Assembly: GCA_011754535.1 (NCBI GenBank)
Contig: JAAQVN010000001.1
Span: forward strand, 4,588,001-4,652,000
Origin: Enterobacter asburiae
Lineage (GTDB): Bacteria > Pseudomonadota > Gammaproteobacteria > Enterobacterales > Enterobacteriaceae
Direction of reading: 5' to 3'
Length of the DNA: 64,000 nt
Shown one piece after another: positions 1-9,623 of this stretch. Position numbers and translations under genes: made by a program. Numbering within the stretch: position 1 is the stretch's first letter; each line of letters starts with the position of its first letter. The notes under the pieces were generated by a model, which saw only the letters and a list, made by a program, of their open reading frames with translations, did not search any database and was not told the DNA's origin.

Positions 1-2242
1 GCAGGCTGTTGACGCCGGACTCGCGGATCACCGAAACCGAGCCAAACATCGCGGCGCGTTTACCGCTGTCGTTCATCGCGGTATTCAGCAGCTCATAGCC
101 ACGGGGGCTGTCCGCCAGCAGAGCTATCACGCTACGCTGATCGTTGTAAGGGGACTGGAAGCCCACCACTGCAGCCATCGCTCCCTGAGAGGTTACGGCC
201 GTCTGCGCGCTGGCCTTGCGATCGTTCACATCCGGCATAATGCTCGGGAACTCGGTCTGACGCAGCGGCGTGTTAACCCAGGACTCGGTGGCTTTTACCA
301 GCAGATCGATACGTTTTTCATCCTTCAGCTTATCCGGGATGGTGCCGATCACCATAATATCGGCATCTTTGTTCTGGATTTGGCTGCCATCATCCGTCAA
401 CGTGACGTTAATTGCCGGTAATCCAGTTTGCGCGCCTACGGTCGCCATGGTGTCGAGCAGGGTCGTCACCTGACCTTCGTTTGGCGCTTTTGGCATCACC
501 ACAATGGATTCAGAGAGATCGGCCATGCGGCTGAACGGGAAGCCCGCGTTAGCAAAGGCACGCAGATCCGGCATCGCCAGGAAATGGTAGTACTTCGAGA
601 AGTCGATGGTCGACTCATCGCCGATCACGACGTGGTTCTGTACCGGCTGGAAGGTGATGCAGTTCTCCACCGAACCGCCAGGCATCGGGTTCATGTACTG
701 GAAATCAAAACGCAGCTGATTAATCGCGCCAAGCTTCAGTGCCGGAATAGAGACATCCGTTTTGCCGTCCAGCAGCCCCTGCAGCACCGGCAGGCGGAGC
801 ATCAGCCGGTTAGTGTCCTGGGTGCTTTGCAGGCTGAACGATTGCAGGAACTGGTTGTTCAGGCTGATATCCATGCGCGAGCTGTCTTTCGTCGCCGGCG
901 CGGTATAGCGATAGTTGAGATTGATATCAATGCCGTTGGTGCGCAGCAGGTACAGATCCGGCGGCAGGTTCAGTGACAGGTTAATCGACGATGGTTCCAG
1001 CCCGGACGCCTGCAGCTGCTCTTCATAGGTTTTCAGTTCACCAAACGTCACGGCACGATCGGTACGCACCCAGTTTGGCGCGTCATAAGGTTTACGTGCC
1101 AGCAGCGGCTTAACCTCGTCCACCACCACGCTGTTGCCGCGGAACAGGACGTTGCCCTGGGCAATTGCTTTTGCCGCCTGAACCAGATCTTTATCGTCAC
1201 GACCAAAGACCACCAGCAGCTTCACATACGGGTTATCCGGGTGGCTTACCATCTCAATAGTTGGCGCTTTGACTTCCGGGTGGTCGCGCAGGAAGGCCGG
1301 ACGCTTGGCGTTAGTTGCAAAGACAATCGCGTTTCTGTCCGGCATTTTGTCATACATCACCGGGAAGTTCTGACCGCGCCAGCCGGAGCGGGAGCCAAAC
1401 CAGGAGGCCACAATGGTCGCCGCCAGCTGCTCGGTCACGTCAGGGGATGACGCAAACACCATTGGCAGCGTGAGCGGACGGTTATCACGCGGATCGAAGA
1501 ACGGAACCGGGAATGCCGAAAGATCGTTTTTCAGCGCCAGCGGCTGGTAGGTCATCTGCAGCGAGGAGTTGCGCCCGACATCCAGCCACAGCGTGTTGCT
1601 GGCGGGGTTTTCGCAGACATCGCGGTAGTGACCAACAAACTCCAGACGGATACGGTTAAAGTCGGTGATGAACAGCGGGTTAATCGGCACCTGCGCCTGG
1701 GTTTTCTTACCCAGCTGCTCTTTGGTCACCGGCAGAACGTCCATCAGCTCATCATTGAGGTAGACCTTCAGCTGAGACTGCGTCGGCAGCAGGGATGGCG
1801 ACGGCGTATATTCAAGGTTCAGTACCGCATTCGAAACAACCTCATCGCTGCGCATACCAAATTCAATGCTGCCGTTAGGATTGACGCCGCGCAGCACCAT
1901 GCTGCCCGGCGGCGGCGCGATTTGCGCGAAGGTCAGCTTCACGTCCCGCGACGGCGTGTTCTCCGCGACAACGGGCGCGTTAGCCCCCCGCACGCCCGGC
2001 ATCACCTGCCCGATGACCGGGTTCTCGGCCGGGAGGGTGTTCCCCTCCGTTGGCTGGTTCGGAATGATGTTTTCTGTTTGACCGGGTGCCGCCGTGATAA
2101 CCGGATCGGTTGCCTGCGCGACGACAGGTACCGTCGGCGCAGGCGTAGCCGCTGCGTTACCAGGTGCTGCGTTAGCCATTGTTGCGGGGAGTGCACTCAC
2201 TCCCATTGCCACTGCACATAACCAGGAAAGTTTTGTTTTCAT
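1..2242 (-). CDS. bcsB: BcsB, periplasmic cellulose synthase subunit (3' end outside window)
   Basis: BcsB is the periplasmic, membrane-anchored partner of the cellulose synthase BcsA. It guides the nascent glucan through the periplasm and is needed for catalysis. About 747 codons are visible and the frame is open to the window edge; the C-terminal membrane anchor lies outside. The protein starts MKTKLSWLCAVAMG, a signal peptide, followed by an Ala/Pro/Thr/Val-rich linker of about 70 residues before the first carbohydrate-binding domain. The last visible residues, VIRESGVNSL, match the C-terminal part of E. coli BcsB as I remember it. The start lies 10 bases after the bcsA stop, so the two are co-transcribed. 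bcsZ and bcsC are expected further left. The family assignment is secure. Confidence 0.95.
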   Translation of the reverse strand, partial: MKTKLSWLCAVAMGVSALPATMANAAPGNAAATPAPTVPVVAQATDPVITAAPGQTENIIPNQPTEGNTLPAENPVIGQVMPGVRGANAPVVAENTPSRDVKLTFAQIAPPPGSMVLRGVNPNGSIEFGMRSDEVVSNAVLNLEYTPSPSLLPTQSQLKVYLNDELMDVLPVTKEQLGKKTQAQVPINPLFITDFNRIRLEFVGHYRDVCENPASNTLWLDVGRNSSLQMTYQPLALKNDLSAFPVPFFDPRDNRPLTLPMVFASSPDVTEQLAATIVASWFGSRSGWRGQNFPVMYDKMPDRNAIVFATNAKRPAFLRDHPEVKAPTIEMVSHPDNPYVKLLVVFGRDDKDLVQAAKAIAQGNVLFRGNSVVVDEVKPLLARKPYDAPNWVRTDRAVTFGELKTYEEQLQASGLEPSSINLSLNLPPDLYLLRTNGIDINLNYRYTAPATKDSSRMDISLNNQFLQSFSLQSTQDTNRLMLRLPVLQGLLDGKTDVSIPALKLGAINQLRFDFQYMNPMPGGSVENCITFQPVQNHVVIGDESTIDFSKYYHFLAMPDLRAFANAGFPFSRMADLSESIVVMPKAPNEGQVTTLLDTMATVGAQTGLPAINVTLTDDGSQIQNKDADIMVIGTIPDKLKDEKRIDLLVKATESWVNTPLRQTEFPSIMPDVNDRKASAQTAVTSQGAMAAVVGFQSPYNDQRSVIALLADSPRGYELLNTAMNDSGKRAAMFGSVSVIRESGVNSL

Positions 2243-2252
2243 CGCGTTATCA

Positions 2253-4868
2253 TCATTGTTGAGCCATAACCGGGTCCGCCTGCTTCGCCTCATCCCGCTC
2301 AGGACGACGAGGAACAAACGACACGACCCAGGAAACCAGCGAAGTAAGTGACCGGAAAATTAATTTCACCGACGACGGGGCAAATTCTGCAAGGTGACGA
2401 TAGCCACGGAACCCCAGCTTCAGAATATCCAGCAGGCTTTCCAGAGGTTTATCTTCCGGGAAGCTGTCCTGCCAGAGAGCCCATGTATCCGCACGGGCAA
2501 ACGTACACTGCACAAAATCAATATGTTGCTTTTTGGTCAACGGCATCAGCTGCAGACCGACCTCACTGCCTGCCACACGCACCACCTGCGTCGGGAAGAC
2601 ATACTCCTGCTGGCCGCGCTTGAGCAGCAGGTTGACTTTCTGCCCTTCCAGCACTTTCGCCTGGCCGTTGATTTTGATCCCCAGACCACCGTCAGAGAAA
2701 TCGTGCACCGTACAGGAGAAGAGGTGGCCATCTTCACGGGCAATCGCCGCAGGCATGCAGATTTCAACGCGATGCGCGCGACGAACCTGTTTACTCTCCA
2801 CCGACACCGCCACCGCGCCGCCGAGGATAATCAGGTTGTAGAACACCCAGGCCATACTCACAAACACGGTCAGGATTTCGTTTTCCGGGCCGTAGAAGTA
2901 GCGCCAGATGCCGGCGATAACGCCGACAATATTCAGCAGCACGAGGAAGATGTACGGGCGGGAGATCACCCAGTCGACGTACTCCTCTTCCACCAGACCG
3001 CCCTTCGCGGTGACGTTGAATTTACCTTTATGCGGGTTAATCAGCGCCACCATCGTCGGCGGCGCGATGTACCACGCCAGCACCGTTTCGTAGATTTCAC
3101 TCCAGAAGGAGTGGCGGTATTTGCCCTGGATCTTCGAGTTCGTCAGGCTCGCGTGGATCATGTGCGGCAGAACGAACAGCGCAATCATCAGCGCGGGGGC
3201 GTAGATGATATAGGCATGAAGGAGCAGGAACGCCAGCGGCGCGGTCAGGAAGATAAGCCGCGGGATGCCGGACAAGAAGTGGAACATAGCGTTGACGTAG
3301 CAAAGACGCTGCGCCAGCTTGAGCCCTTTCCCTATCAGCGGGTTATCGAGACGGAAAATCTGCACCATGCCGCGCGCCCAGCGAATACGCTGGCCAATGT
3401 GCGCCGAGAGTGATTCCGTCGCCAGACCGGCGGCCTGAGGGATACGCATATAGGCAGAGGTATAGCCCCGACGGTGCAGGCGCAGAGAGGTGTGCGCATC
3501 TTCGGTCACCGTCTCAACGGCAATACCGCCAATTTCATCCAGCGGCTTACGGCGGATAACCGCGCAGGAGCCGCAGAAGAAGGTGGCATCCCACATGTCG
3601 TTCCCGTCCTGCACCAGCCCATAGAACAGCGTGCCTTCGTTCGGGGTTTTGCGGAAGCGGCCAAGGTTACGTTCAAACGGGTCCGGTGAGAAGAAATGGT
3701 GCGGCGTCTGCATCATCGCCAGCTCTTTCTCTTTCAGGAACCAGCCCATGGTCATCTGCAGGAACGAGCGCGTCGGCACGTGGTCGCAGTCAAAGATCGA
3801 GACGAACTCCCCGGTGGCATACTTCAGGGCGTTGTTGATATTACCGGCCTTCGCATGCTCGTGAGTCGGACGGGCGATATACTCGACGCCGACCTCTTCT
3901 GCAAACTGGCGGAACGCCGGACGATTGCCGTCATCCAGGATCCAGACTTTGAGCTTATCTTTCGGCCAGTCGATGCCCAGCGCGGCATAGATGGTGTTTT
4001 TCACCACGCTCAGATCTTCATTGTAGGTCGGAACGAAGAGATCGACAGTCGGCCACTGCGTGGTGTCCTTTGGCAGCGGAACCGGCTGGCGGTTGAGCGG
4101 CCAGATCACCTGGAAATAGCCCAGAACCAGCACAATCCAGGCATAGGTCTCAGCAAACAGCAGCACCAGACCGCACACCAGGCTGACCGGATCGTCCCAG
4201 TTCAGCGTTGAGGTGTAACGCCACCAGATGTAGCGGCAGGAAACCGTCAGCGACAGCACAATCAGCATCAGCGCCGAGAAGCGGCCCGGAATACGGCGAA
4301 CCAGCAACGCCACGCCCCACAGCAGGATCAGGAAGGTGAACTGCGCCAGGGGGTTGAAGGGTTGTGTGATACAGACCAGTGCCAGAATGAGCGAGAACAC
4401 GACAATCACGCCAAGGATAAAACGCCGCAAGCCCGGATGGAGGTGCCCGAGTTCTTTATGGTTATCCAGATGGCTGGTCTTATCGCTGACGCTATCGGGC
4501 AGTTTATCCAGCCACTGGTGATAGCGTTCACGTAACTGCTGTACGCGGGAATAGCTGCGCCAGTGCGGCGTTATTTTCTCCGCACGGGATGACGTGACCG
4601 CCAGCCAGATGGCCTGAATAAGATAGCGCGCCGGATCCAAAGGCCGTGGCCGGTCGGGGTTAATGTGTGGATATAATTCGCCGTGGCGTGCACGCATGCG
4701 CTGCCAGCGCGGGTGTTCGAGTGGAATGAACGTCCAGGCCAGAATCATCCAGAAACAGCCGAGCGCGGCGCTGAATGCCGGGGCGCCATGCCGGCGAAAG
4801 TGCCGGTAATGGTCGCTTAAACGCGAACTGACCGGTGGGATAAGAAGCCAGCTGGCGAGTCGACTCAT
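2253..4868 (-). CDS. bcsA: BcsA, cellulose synthase catalytic subunit with PilZ domain
   Basis: This is the inner-membrane processive family-2 glycosyltransferase that makes beta-1,4-glucan from UDP-glucose and extrudes it through its own membrane channel. Of 871 residues, the N-terminal part has several membrane segments. The glycosyltransferase core follows, with VPTYNED (about 278), DDG (about 310), the DxD-type FDCDH (about 365), TED (about 465) and the QRIRW signature (about 503). A C-terminal PilZ domain begins near 690 with RRAHR and has DFSDGG, the c-di-GMP-binding signatures, so activity should need c-di-GMP. I chose the ATG at 4868 (MSRLASW) rather than an in-frame start 16 codons upstream, because it gives the usual length and an ATGA overlap with the bcsQ stop. 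Confidence 0.97.
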   Translation of the reverse strand: MSRLASWLLIPPVSSRLSDHYRHFRRHGAPAFSAALGCFWMILAWTFIPLEHPRWQRMRARHGELYPHINPDRPRPLDPARYLIQAIWLAVTSSRAEKITPHWRSYSRVQQLRERYHQWLDKLPDSVSDKTSHLDNHKELGHLHPGLRRFILGVIVVFSLILALVCITQPFNPLAQFTFLILLWGVALLVRRIPGRFSALMLIVLSLTVSCRYIWWRYTSTLNWDDPVSLVCGLVLLFAETYAWIVLVLGYFQVIWPLNRQPVPLPKDTTQWPTVDLFVPTYNEDLSVVKNTIYAALGIDWPKDKLKVWILDDGNRPAFRQFAEEVGVEYIARPTHEHAKAGNINNALKYATGEFVSIFDCDHVPTRSFLQMTMGWFLKEKELAMMQTPHHFFSPDPFERNLGRFRKTPNEGTLFYGLVQDGNDMWDATFFCGSCAVIRRKPLDEIGGIAVETVTEDAHTSLRLHRRGYTSAYMRIPQAAGLATESLSAHIGQRIRWARGMVQIFRLDNPLIGKGLKLAQRLCYVNAMFHFLSGIPRLIFLTAPLAFLLLHAYIIYAPALMIALFVLPHMIHASLTNSKIQGKYRHSFWSEIYETVLAWYIAPPTMVALINPHKGKFNVTAKGGLVEEEYVDWVISRPYIFLVLLNIVGVIAGIWRYFYGPENEILTVFVSMAWVFYNLIILGGAVAVSVESKQVRRAHRVEICMPAAIAREDGHLFSCTVHDFSDGGLGIKINGQAKVLEGQKVNLLLKRGQQEYVFPTQVVRVAGSEVGLQLMPLTKKQHIDFVQCTFARADTWALWQDSFPEDKPLESLLDILKLGFRGYRHLAEFAPSSVKLIFRSLTSLVSWVVSFVPRRPERDEAKQADPVMAQQ

Positions 4869-5617
4869 ACCGAACTCCCTGCCGGCTCCGCCTTGCTGGC
4901 GAAGTTCAGCAGACACCAGTTAGCCAGCGTCAGGATCTCTTCTGCTGCCAGCGAGTCGCTGCGATATTCGCCTAACGGCTGCTTGGAGGCGAGGCATTCC
5001 GCCATCCCCTCATCGCGATGAATCACAATGGGCAGCAGGCGGCGCTGGCTTTGCAGCCACACCTGATAGAGATCGTCCTGAATTTGGCTACCGATACGTA
5101 AATCGTTAATCAGAAGATGCGCGTTTTGAGGCAGACCCTGCTGATGCAGGCGAATATGGCAGTTCGCATCCACGTTCACCACGGAAAGTACATGGTCGCA
5201 CTGGGCGATGAGCTGTCGGGTCAGCGTCCCGGCGCCGTGCGGCAGATCCAGCAGGATCCACTGGTAGTGCCCCTTTTCTTTCAGACTCTGCAGCGCAAGC
5301 GTGAACTGCGAAAACAGACGCTGATAGGCGGCCTCATTCTCGCGTTCCGTGGTGGTCAGTTGGCCAAAAGGCAGCAAATCAAGCTGGGAGGTATAGCGCA
5401 GACCCGCATCCCGCCAGTCTTTGTCATCAAGCAGCGCGCGGGCCCAGCCCTCTTCGCGAGTAAAGTCGACGTTGAACGACATACGCAGCAAATTATCGCC
5501 GCAGGCGTCAATCACCAGCACCGATTCACCTAAAAGCTGTAATGACCACGCCAGCGCCGCGGTAACAGATGTGGTACCCACACCGCCACGAACGCCCTGT
5601 AATCCGAGTATGGCCAT
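4865..5617 (-). CDS. bcsQ: BcsQ, MinD/ParA-like ATPase of the cellulose secretion complex
   Basis: BcsQ is a SIMIBI-class NTPase that forms a complex with BcsR and BcsE at the cytoplasmic face of the cellulose synthase and is needed for cellulose output. It has 250 residues. Its N-terminus LQGVRGGVGTTSVT is the deviant Walker A region, in which both lysines of the usual KGGxGKT motif are replaced (R and T); from memory this is shared by E. coli BcsQ. Codon 6 is a sense codon (TTA), so the domestication nonsense mutation known at this codon in E. coli K-12 is absent. The start is the ATG at 5617; a TTG one codon upstream is possible but less likely. The stop overlaps the bcsA start. Confidence 0.95.
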   Translation of the reverse strand: MAILGLQGVRGGVGTTSVTAALAWSLQLLGESVLVIDACGDNLLRMSFNVDFTREEGWARALLDDKDWRDAGLRYTSQLDLLPFGQLTTTERENEAAYQRLFSQFTLALQSLKEKGHYQWILLDLPHGAGTLTRQLIAQCDHVLSVVNVDANCHIRLHQQGLPQNAHLLINDLRIGSQIQDDLYQVWLQSQRRLLPIVIHRDEGMAECLASKQPLGEYRSDSLAAEEILTLANWCLLNFASKAEPAGSSV

Positions 5618-5628
5618 CAATGGCTCCC

Positions 5629-5817
5629 TTATTGTTGATGGGCGAATTCAGCTAATAACGGCCAGCGTTTAATAGCCGCGGCCAACTGTTCCCGCTGGGA
5701 AATATCGGTATAATCTATTTCAGGTAGAGAAAAGGCCTGCGCCAGCGCCAGAAAATCGTTTTGGAATGTGTAACCCAGAGTCGAATCGACTGGGGTTCCA
5801 GGTTCGTTATTATCCAT
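5629..5817 (-). CDS. bcsR: BcsR, small regulatory subunit of cellulose synthesis
   Basis: This 62-residue soluble protein is the first gene of the bcsRQAB operon. BcsR binds BcsQ and, as a BcsRQ unit with BcsE, stabilises and regulates the synthase. The sequence ends with an acidic-to-basic helix (residues about 35-62, ending AIKRWPLLAEFAHQQ), typical of the DUF2629 family to which BcsR belongs. The stop is 11 bases before the bcsQ start. Length and position match E. coli bcsR (yhjR). Confidence 0.9.
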   Translation of the reverse strand: MDNNEPGTPVDSTLGYTFQNDFLALAQAFSLPEIDYTDISQREQLAAAIKRWPLLAEFAHQQ

Positions 5818-5991
5818 TCTTATTCCATCCCTATGAGGAAAATCGCACGCTCGGAAGTTGCAGGGCGTCCTGCCCTGACAAATTTCATTTACATGCTAAA
5901 TCTGATGTTCTTTAATTTCAATGTTAGGTTTATTTCTACGCTTTCGCTAGTAAACTGAGATACAGACAAATTAGACGAAAAGAGGGACATC
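5818..5991. promoter_or_regulatory. Divergent bcsR / bcsE control region
   Basis: This 174-bp AT-rich gap separates the divergent bcsRQAB and bcsEFG operons and must hold both promoters. The one clear structure is a hairpin at 5861-5877 (CAGGGC, 5-base loop, GCCCTG), 44 bases upstream of the bcsR start and likely within its leader. I see no promoter matching the consensus well on either strand. The bcsE ribosome-binding site AGAGGG lies just before its GTG start. Confidence 0.5.
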
Positions 5992-7554
5992 GTGGACTCC
6001 ATATTTTCTATTGGCATCCAGTCATTATGGGACGAATTGAGCCACATGCCAGTCGGTGGAGTCTGGTGGATTAATACGGATCGTAATGAAGATGCTATCA
6101 GCCTGGTAAACCAGACAATTGCCGCTCAGGGTAAGGATTCCCGCGTGGCCGTCATTAGCATGGGCGAAGAGCCGAAGAAAATTATCACGCTGGAAAGTGA
6201 CTGCGGACCTCAAAAAGTACGTTTATTTTCCATGTCAGCGGAAGCGGATAGTCTATACTTTTTGCCCCGCGACGTTCAGTGCTCTATTGATCCGGATCAC
6301 TATTTAGTGATTCTTAAATGCGCAAATAACACACTGCAAAATATTCCTGCCGAAAAACTGCTGTCGTGGCTGGAAAAAATCAATAAATGGGCAAAATTTC
6401 AAAATTGCACGCTATTGGTCGTCAACCCCGGCAGTAATAATGACAAGCTATTCTCACTTTTAATGGGTGAATATCGCTCCCTGTTCGGACTGGCAAGTCT
6501 TCGTGACCAGGCAGGAAGCTATCTCTACGATATTGCCTTCTGGTGCAATGAAAAGGGCGTGAGCGCCAGGCAACAGCTGACCCTTAAACCTGTTGAGGGG
6601 AAATGGCACCTGGCACAGCAGGAAGAAACCGTGGTGCAGCCGCGCAGTGACGAAAAACGCATCCTGAGCCATATTGCAGTTTTAGAAGGTGCTCCTGCGC
6701 TTTCGGAAAACTGGTCGCTGTTTGAGTCTAACGAAGCACTTTTTCATGAAGCCCGTACCACCCAGGCAGCCACCCTTATTTTCTCGTTGATGCAGAATAA
6801 CCAGATTGAGACGCTGGCGAGACAAATTCATACCCTGCGCCGCCAGCGCGGCAGCGCGTTAAAAATTGTGGTGCGCGAAAATAATACCAGCCTGCGCGCA
6901 ACTGATGAGCGTCTGCTTCTGGGCTGTGGTGCAAATATGGTTATTCCATGGAATGCACCGCTGTCACGCTGCCTGACGCTCATTGAAAGCGTTCAGGGCC
7001 AGCAGTTCAGCCGCCATGTACCGGAAGACATCTCCACGCTGCTCTCCATGACCCAGCCGATGAAGCTGCGCGGCTACCAGAAATGGGATACGTTCTGCGA
7101 TGCCGTCGGCAACATGATGAGCAACACGTTACTCCCCGCGGACGGTAAAGGGGTCATGGTTGCCCTGCGCCCGGTACCGGGTATTCGCGTTGAGCAGGCG
7201 CTCACCTTATGCCGCCCGAACCGTACAGGGGACATTATGACCATTGGCGATAATCGCCTGGTGCTGTTTTTATCCTTCTGCCGGGTAAACGATCTTGATA
7301 CCGCGCTTAACCACATCTTCCCCCTGCCTACCGGGGACATCTTCTCGAACCGTATGATTTGGTTCGAAGATAATGCTATTAGCGCGGAGCTGGTGCAGAT
7401 GCGCGCACTTCAGCCTGAACAATGGGTTAAACCGCTCGCAATCACGAGCGATGTAAAACCGATCCTTAATGCCAGACATGACGGACATGTCTGGCGTCGG
7501 GTTCCGGAGCCCCTTCGCTTATTAACTGAGAATGGGGAGAACGCACCATCATGA
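5992..7554 (+). CDS. bcsE: BcsE, c-di-GMP-binding GIL-domain protein
   Basis: BcsE is a cytosolic c-di-GMP receptor that enhances cellulose production and recruits BcsRQ and BcsF to the synthase. The protein has 520 residues. The GIL-domain I-site RTGD is present at residues 411-414 ([10 protein letters not shown]), the equivalent of Arg415/Asp418 of E. coli BcsE. The start is the GTG at 5992, preceded by AGAGGG. The codons upstream read K-R-D-I in frame, the remnant of the E. coli N-terminus MRDIVD, but the ATG there is AAG, so translation must begin at the GTG or elsewhere. The stop overlaps bcsF (ATGA). Confidence 0.95.
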   Translation: MDSIFSIGIQSLWDELSHMPVGGVWWINTDRNEDAISLVNQTIAAQGKDSRVAVISMGEEPKKIITLESDCGPQKVRLFSMSAEADSLYFLPRDVQCSIDPDHYLVILKCANNTLQNIPAEKLLSWLEKINKWAKFQNCTLLVVNPGSNNDKLFSLLMGEYRSLFGLASLRDQAGSYLYDIAFWCNEKGVSARQQLTLKPVEGKWHLAQQEETVVQPRSDEKRILSHIAVLEGAPALSENWSLFESNEALFHEARTTQAATLIFSLMQNNQIETLARQIHTLRRQRGSALKIVVRENNTSLRATDERLLLGCGANMVIPWNAPLSRCLTLIESVQGQQFSRHVPEDISTLLSMTQPMKLRGYQKWDTFCDAVGNMMSNTLLPADGKGVMVALRPVPGIRVEQALTLCRPNRTGDIMTIGDNRLVLFLSFCRVNDLDTALNHIFPLPTGDIFSNRMIWFEDNAISAELVQMRALQPEQWVKPLAITSDVKPILNARHDGHVWRRVPEPLRLLTENGENAPS

Positions 7555-7745
7555 ATATCAGCGATATCATTCAACTGGTCGTATTCTGTGCGCTGATCTT
7601 TTTCCCGCTTGGCTACTATGCGCGCCATTCCATACGCCGTATCCGTGATACGGCCAGAGTGATGTTTATAAAACCTCGCTATGTAAAACCAGCCGGAACA
7701 CTGACACGGGCATCACACGTCAAGGCAGACCGTAAACATGACTAA
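7551..7745 (+). CDS. bcsF: BcsF, small membrane anchor for BcsE
   Basis: This 64-residue protein has one N-terminal membrane helix (about residues 4-23, [19 protein letters not shown]) followed by a strongly basic cytoplasmic tail. In E. coli BcsF anchors BcsE at the membrane and connects it to BcsG. The start overlaps the bcsE stop by 4 bases, and the end overlaps bcsG by 8 bases, so the three genes are translationally linked. Confidence 0.92.
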   Translation: MNISDIIQLVVFCALIFFPLGYYARHSIRRIRDTARVMFIKPRYVKPAGTLTRASHVKADRKHD

Positions 7746-9417
7746 TTCTACCTATACCGCTTCGTCACCCTCGCCGCTCTGGCAATACTGGCGCGGCCTT
7801 TCCGGCTGGAACTTCTACTTTCTGGTGAAGTTTGGTCTGCTGTGGGCAGGCTATCTGAATTTCCATCCCCTGCTTAACCTGGTGTTTATGGCCTTCCTGC
7901 TGATGCCTCTGCCGAACATCAGGCTGCATCGTTTACGTCACTGGGTTGCCATCCCCGTCGGCTTTGCGCTGTTCTGGCACGATACCTGGCTTCCCGGACC
8001 GGAAAGCATAATGAGCCAGGGATCGCAGGTCGCGGGATTCAGTGCAGACTATATGCTTGACCTGGTTGAACGTTTCATTAACTGGCAGATGATTGGCGCC
8101 GTCTTTGTCCTGCTGGTTGCCTGGCTGTTCCTGTCTCAGTGGATCCGCGTCACGGTGTTTGTCGTCGCCATTATGATCTGGCTTAACGTGCTGACGCTGG
8201 CGGGGCCAAGCTTTTCCCTGTGGCCTGCCGGTCAGCCGACGACAACGGTGACCACAACGGGAGGAAGCGCAGCGGCTACCGTTACGACGGCAGGTGATAC
8301 GCCGGTGGTGGGCGATATTCCAACGCAGACCGCACCGCCAACCTCCACCAATCTCAATGCGTGGCTTTCCAGCTTCTATACCGCAGAAGACAAGCGACAG
8401 ACGAAATTCCCCGACGCGCTGCCGGCAGATGCTCAGCCGTTTGAGCTGCTGGTGATTAACATCTGTTCCCTCTCCTGGGCCGATGTGGATGCCGCCGGTT
8501 TGATGTCTCACCCGCTGTGGTCCCACTTTGACATCCAGTTTAAAGATTTTAACTCTGCCACCTCGTACAGCGGCCCGGCGGCTATACGCCTGCTGCGCGC
8601 AAGCTGCGGTCAGACTTCGCATAAAAACCTCTATCAACCCGCCGGTAACCAGTGTTATCTGTTCGATAACCTCGCGAAACTGGGCTTTACGCAGCACCTG
8701 ATGCTGGGGCATAACGGCCAGTTCGGTAACTTCCTGAAAGAGGTGCGTGAACAGGGTGGCATGCAGGCGCCGCTGATGGATCAAACCGGTCTTCCCGTTA
8801 CGCTGCTGGGCTTCGACGGTTCGCCGGTTTATGACGATACCGCCGTGCTGCAGCGCTGGCTGCAGACCATCGAAAAGGACAGTAATCCGCGCAGTGCGAC
8901 GTTCTATAACACCCTGCCGCTTCATGACGGTAACCACTTCCCGGGCGTGAGCAAAACGGCGGATTATAAAGTGCGTGCGCAGAAATTTTTTGACGAGCTG
9001 GACGCGTTCTTCACGGAGCTGGAAAAATCCGGCCGTAAAGTAATGGTGGTAGTGGTACCTGAGCACGGTGGCGCGCTGAAGGGCGACAGAATGCAGGTGT
9101 CAGGTCTGCGTGATATCCCAAGCCCGTCCATCACCAACGTGCCAGCAGGCATTAAATTCTTTGGCATGAAGGCACCGCACCAGGGTGCACCGATTGAGAT
9201 CGCTCAGCCAACCAGCTATCTGGCGATCTCAGAACTGGTGGCCCGCGCCGTTGACGGTAAGCTGTTTGTGGAAAATAGCGTGAACTGGGATCAGCTCACC
9301 AGCAACCTGCCGCAAACGGCAGAAGTCTCCGAGAATGCCAACGCGGTGGTGATTCAGTATCAGAACAAGCCGTACGTTCGTCTGAACGGCGGGGATTGGG
9401 TACCGTATCCGCAGTAA
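7738..9417 (+). CDS. bcsG: BcsG, cellulose phosphoethanolamine transferase
   Basis: BcsG is an inner-membrane enzyme that transfers phosphoethanolamine from phosphatidylethanolamine to cellulose in the periplasm. Of 559 residues, the first about 155 hold four to five membrane helices. A Thr/Ala-rich linker (about 165-200) leads to the alkaline-phosphatase-like catalytic domain. The residues known to be catalytic or zinc-binding in E. coli BcsG are all present at the same numbers: Cys243 (NICS), Tyr277-Ser278 (TSYSG), His396 (LHDGNH) and Glu442-His443 (PEHGG). The locus therefore encodes modified cellulose, not plain cellulose. It converges on birA across 206 bp. Confidence 0.96.
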   Translation: MTNSTYTASSPSPLWQYWRGLSGWNFYFLVKFGLLWAGYLNFHPLLNLVFMAFLLMPLPNIRLHRLRHWVAIPVGFALFWHDTWLPGPESIMSQGSQVAGFSADYMLDLVERFINWQMIGAVFVLLVAWLFLSQWIRVTVFVVAIMIWLNVLTLAGPSFSLWPAGQPTTTVTTTGGSAAATVTTAGDTPVVGDIPTQTAPPTSTNLNAWLSSFYTAEDKRQTKFPDALPADAQPFELLVINICSLSWADVDAAGLMSHPLWSHFDIQFKDFNSATSYSGPAAIRLLRASCGQTSHKNLYQPAGNQCYLFDNLAKLGFTQHLMLGHNGQFGNFLKEVREQGGMQAPLMDQTGLPVTLLGFDGSPVYDDTAVLQRWLQTIEKDSNPRSATFYNTLPLHDGNHFPGVSKTADYKVRAQKFFDELDAFFTELEKSGRKVMVVVVPEHGGALKGDRMQVSGLRDIPSPSITNVPAGIKFFGMKAPHQGAPIEIAQPTSYLAISELVARAVDGKLFVENSVNWDQLTSNLPQTAEVSENANAVVIQYQNKPYVRLNGGDWVPYPQ

Positions 9418-9424
9418 CTGATTT

Positions 9425-9463
9425 CCCCCTCACCCTAACCCTCTCCCCATACGGGAGAGGGGA
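9425..9463. repeat. Dispersed palindromic repeat, copy 1
   Basis: The segment reads CCCTCACCCTAACCCTCTCC followed by a short loop and GGGAGAGGGG, a G+C-rich hairpin starting 8 bases after the bcsG stop. The same 21-base left half recurs exactly at 48615-48635 after rarD, so this is an interspersed REP-like element. It can form a hairpin at the 3' end of bcsEFG mRNA, but there is no clear T-run. Confidence 0.75.
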
Positions 9464-9477
9464 TAGTCAGTGGGTTA

Positions 9478-9570
9478 TTATTGCGCTGAAATCCACACCA
9501 GCATTTTCAGACTTGCCGAATAGTAGTCGTCTTTAGCTGTGATTTCGGGTTCCCCGGAAGACTGTCCCAT
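9478..9570 (-). CDS. Possible 30-codon ORF, no recognised function
   Basis: An ATG-started frame encodes MGQSSGEPEITAKDDYYSAS and ten further residues ending VWISAQ, between the convergent bcsG and birA genes. It has no convincing ribosome-binding site. A second short frame (ATG at 9609, 24 codons) overlaps it, has a better site (GGAAGGAGT before its ATG), and ends inside it. Either could be a relic of a gene lost at this junction or chance. I do not recognise either peptide. Confidence 0.2.
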   Translation of the reverse strand: MGQSSGEPEITAKDDYYSASLKMLVWISAQ

Positions 9571-9623
9571 CGTTAAATGCCAGGGTAGCGCAGACAGAGT
9601 TTCGCATCGTTCACTCCTTCCGG

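Noticed and set aside
2394-3413. 339-codon plus-strand frame opposite bcsA
   Set aside because: It is antisense to the BcsA catalytic and PilZ region and is His/Arg/Gln-rich, typical of shadow frames.
7933-9066. 377-codon minus-strand frame opposite bcsG
   Set aside because: It is antisense to a gene with intact catalytic residues and has no family features.
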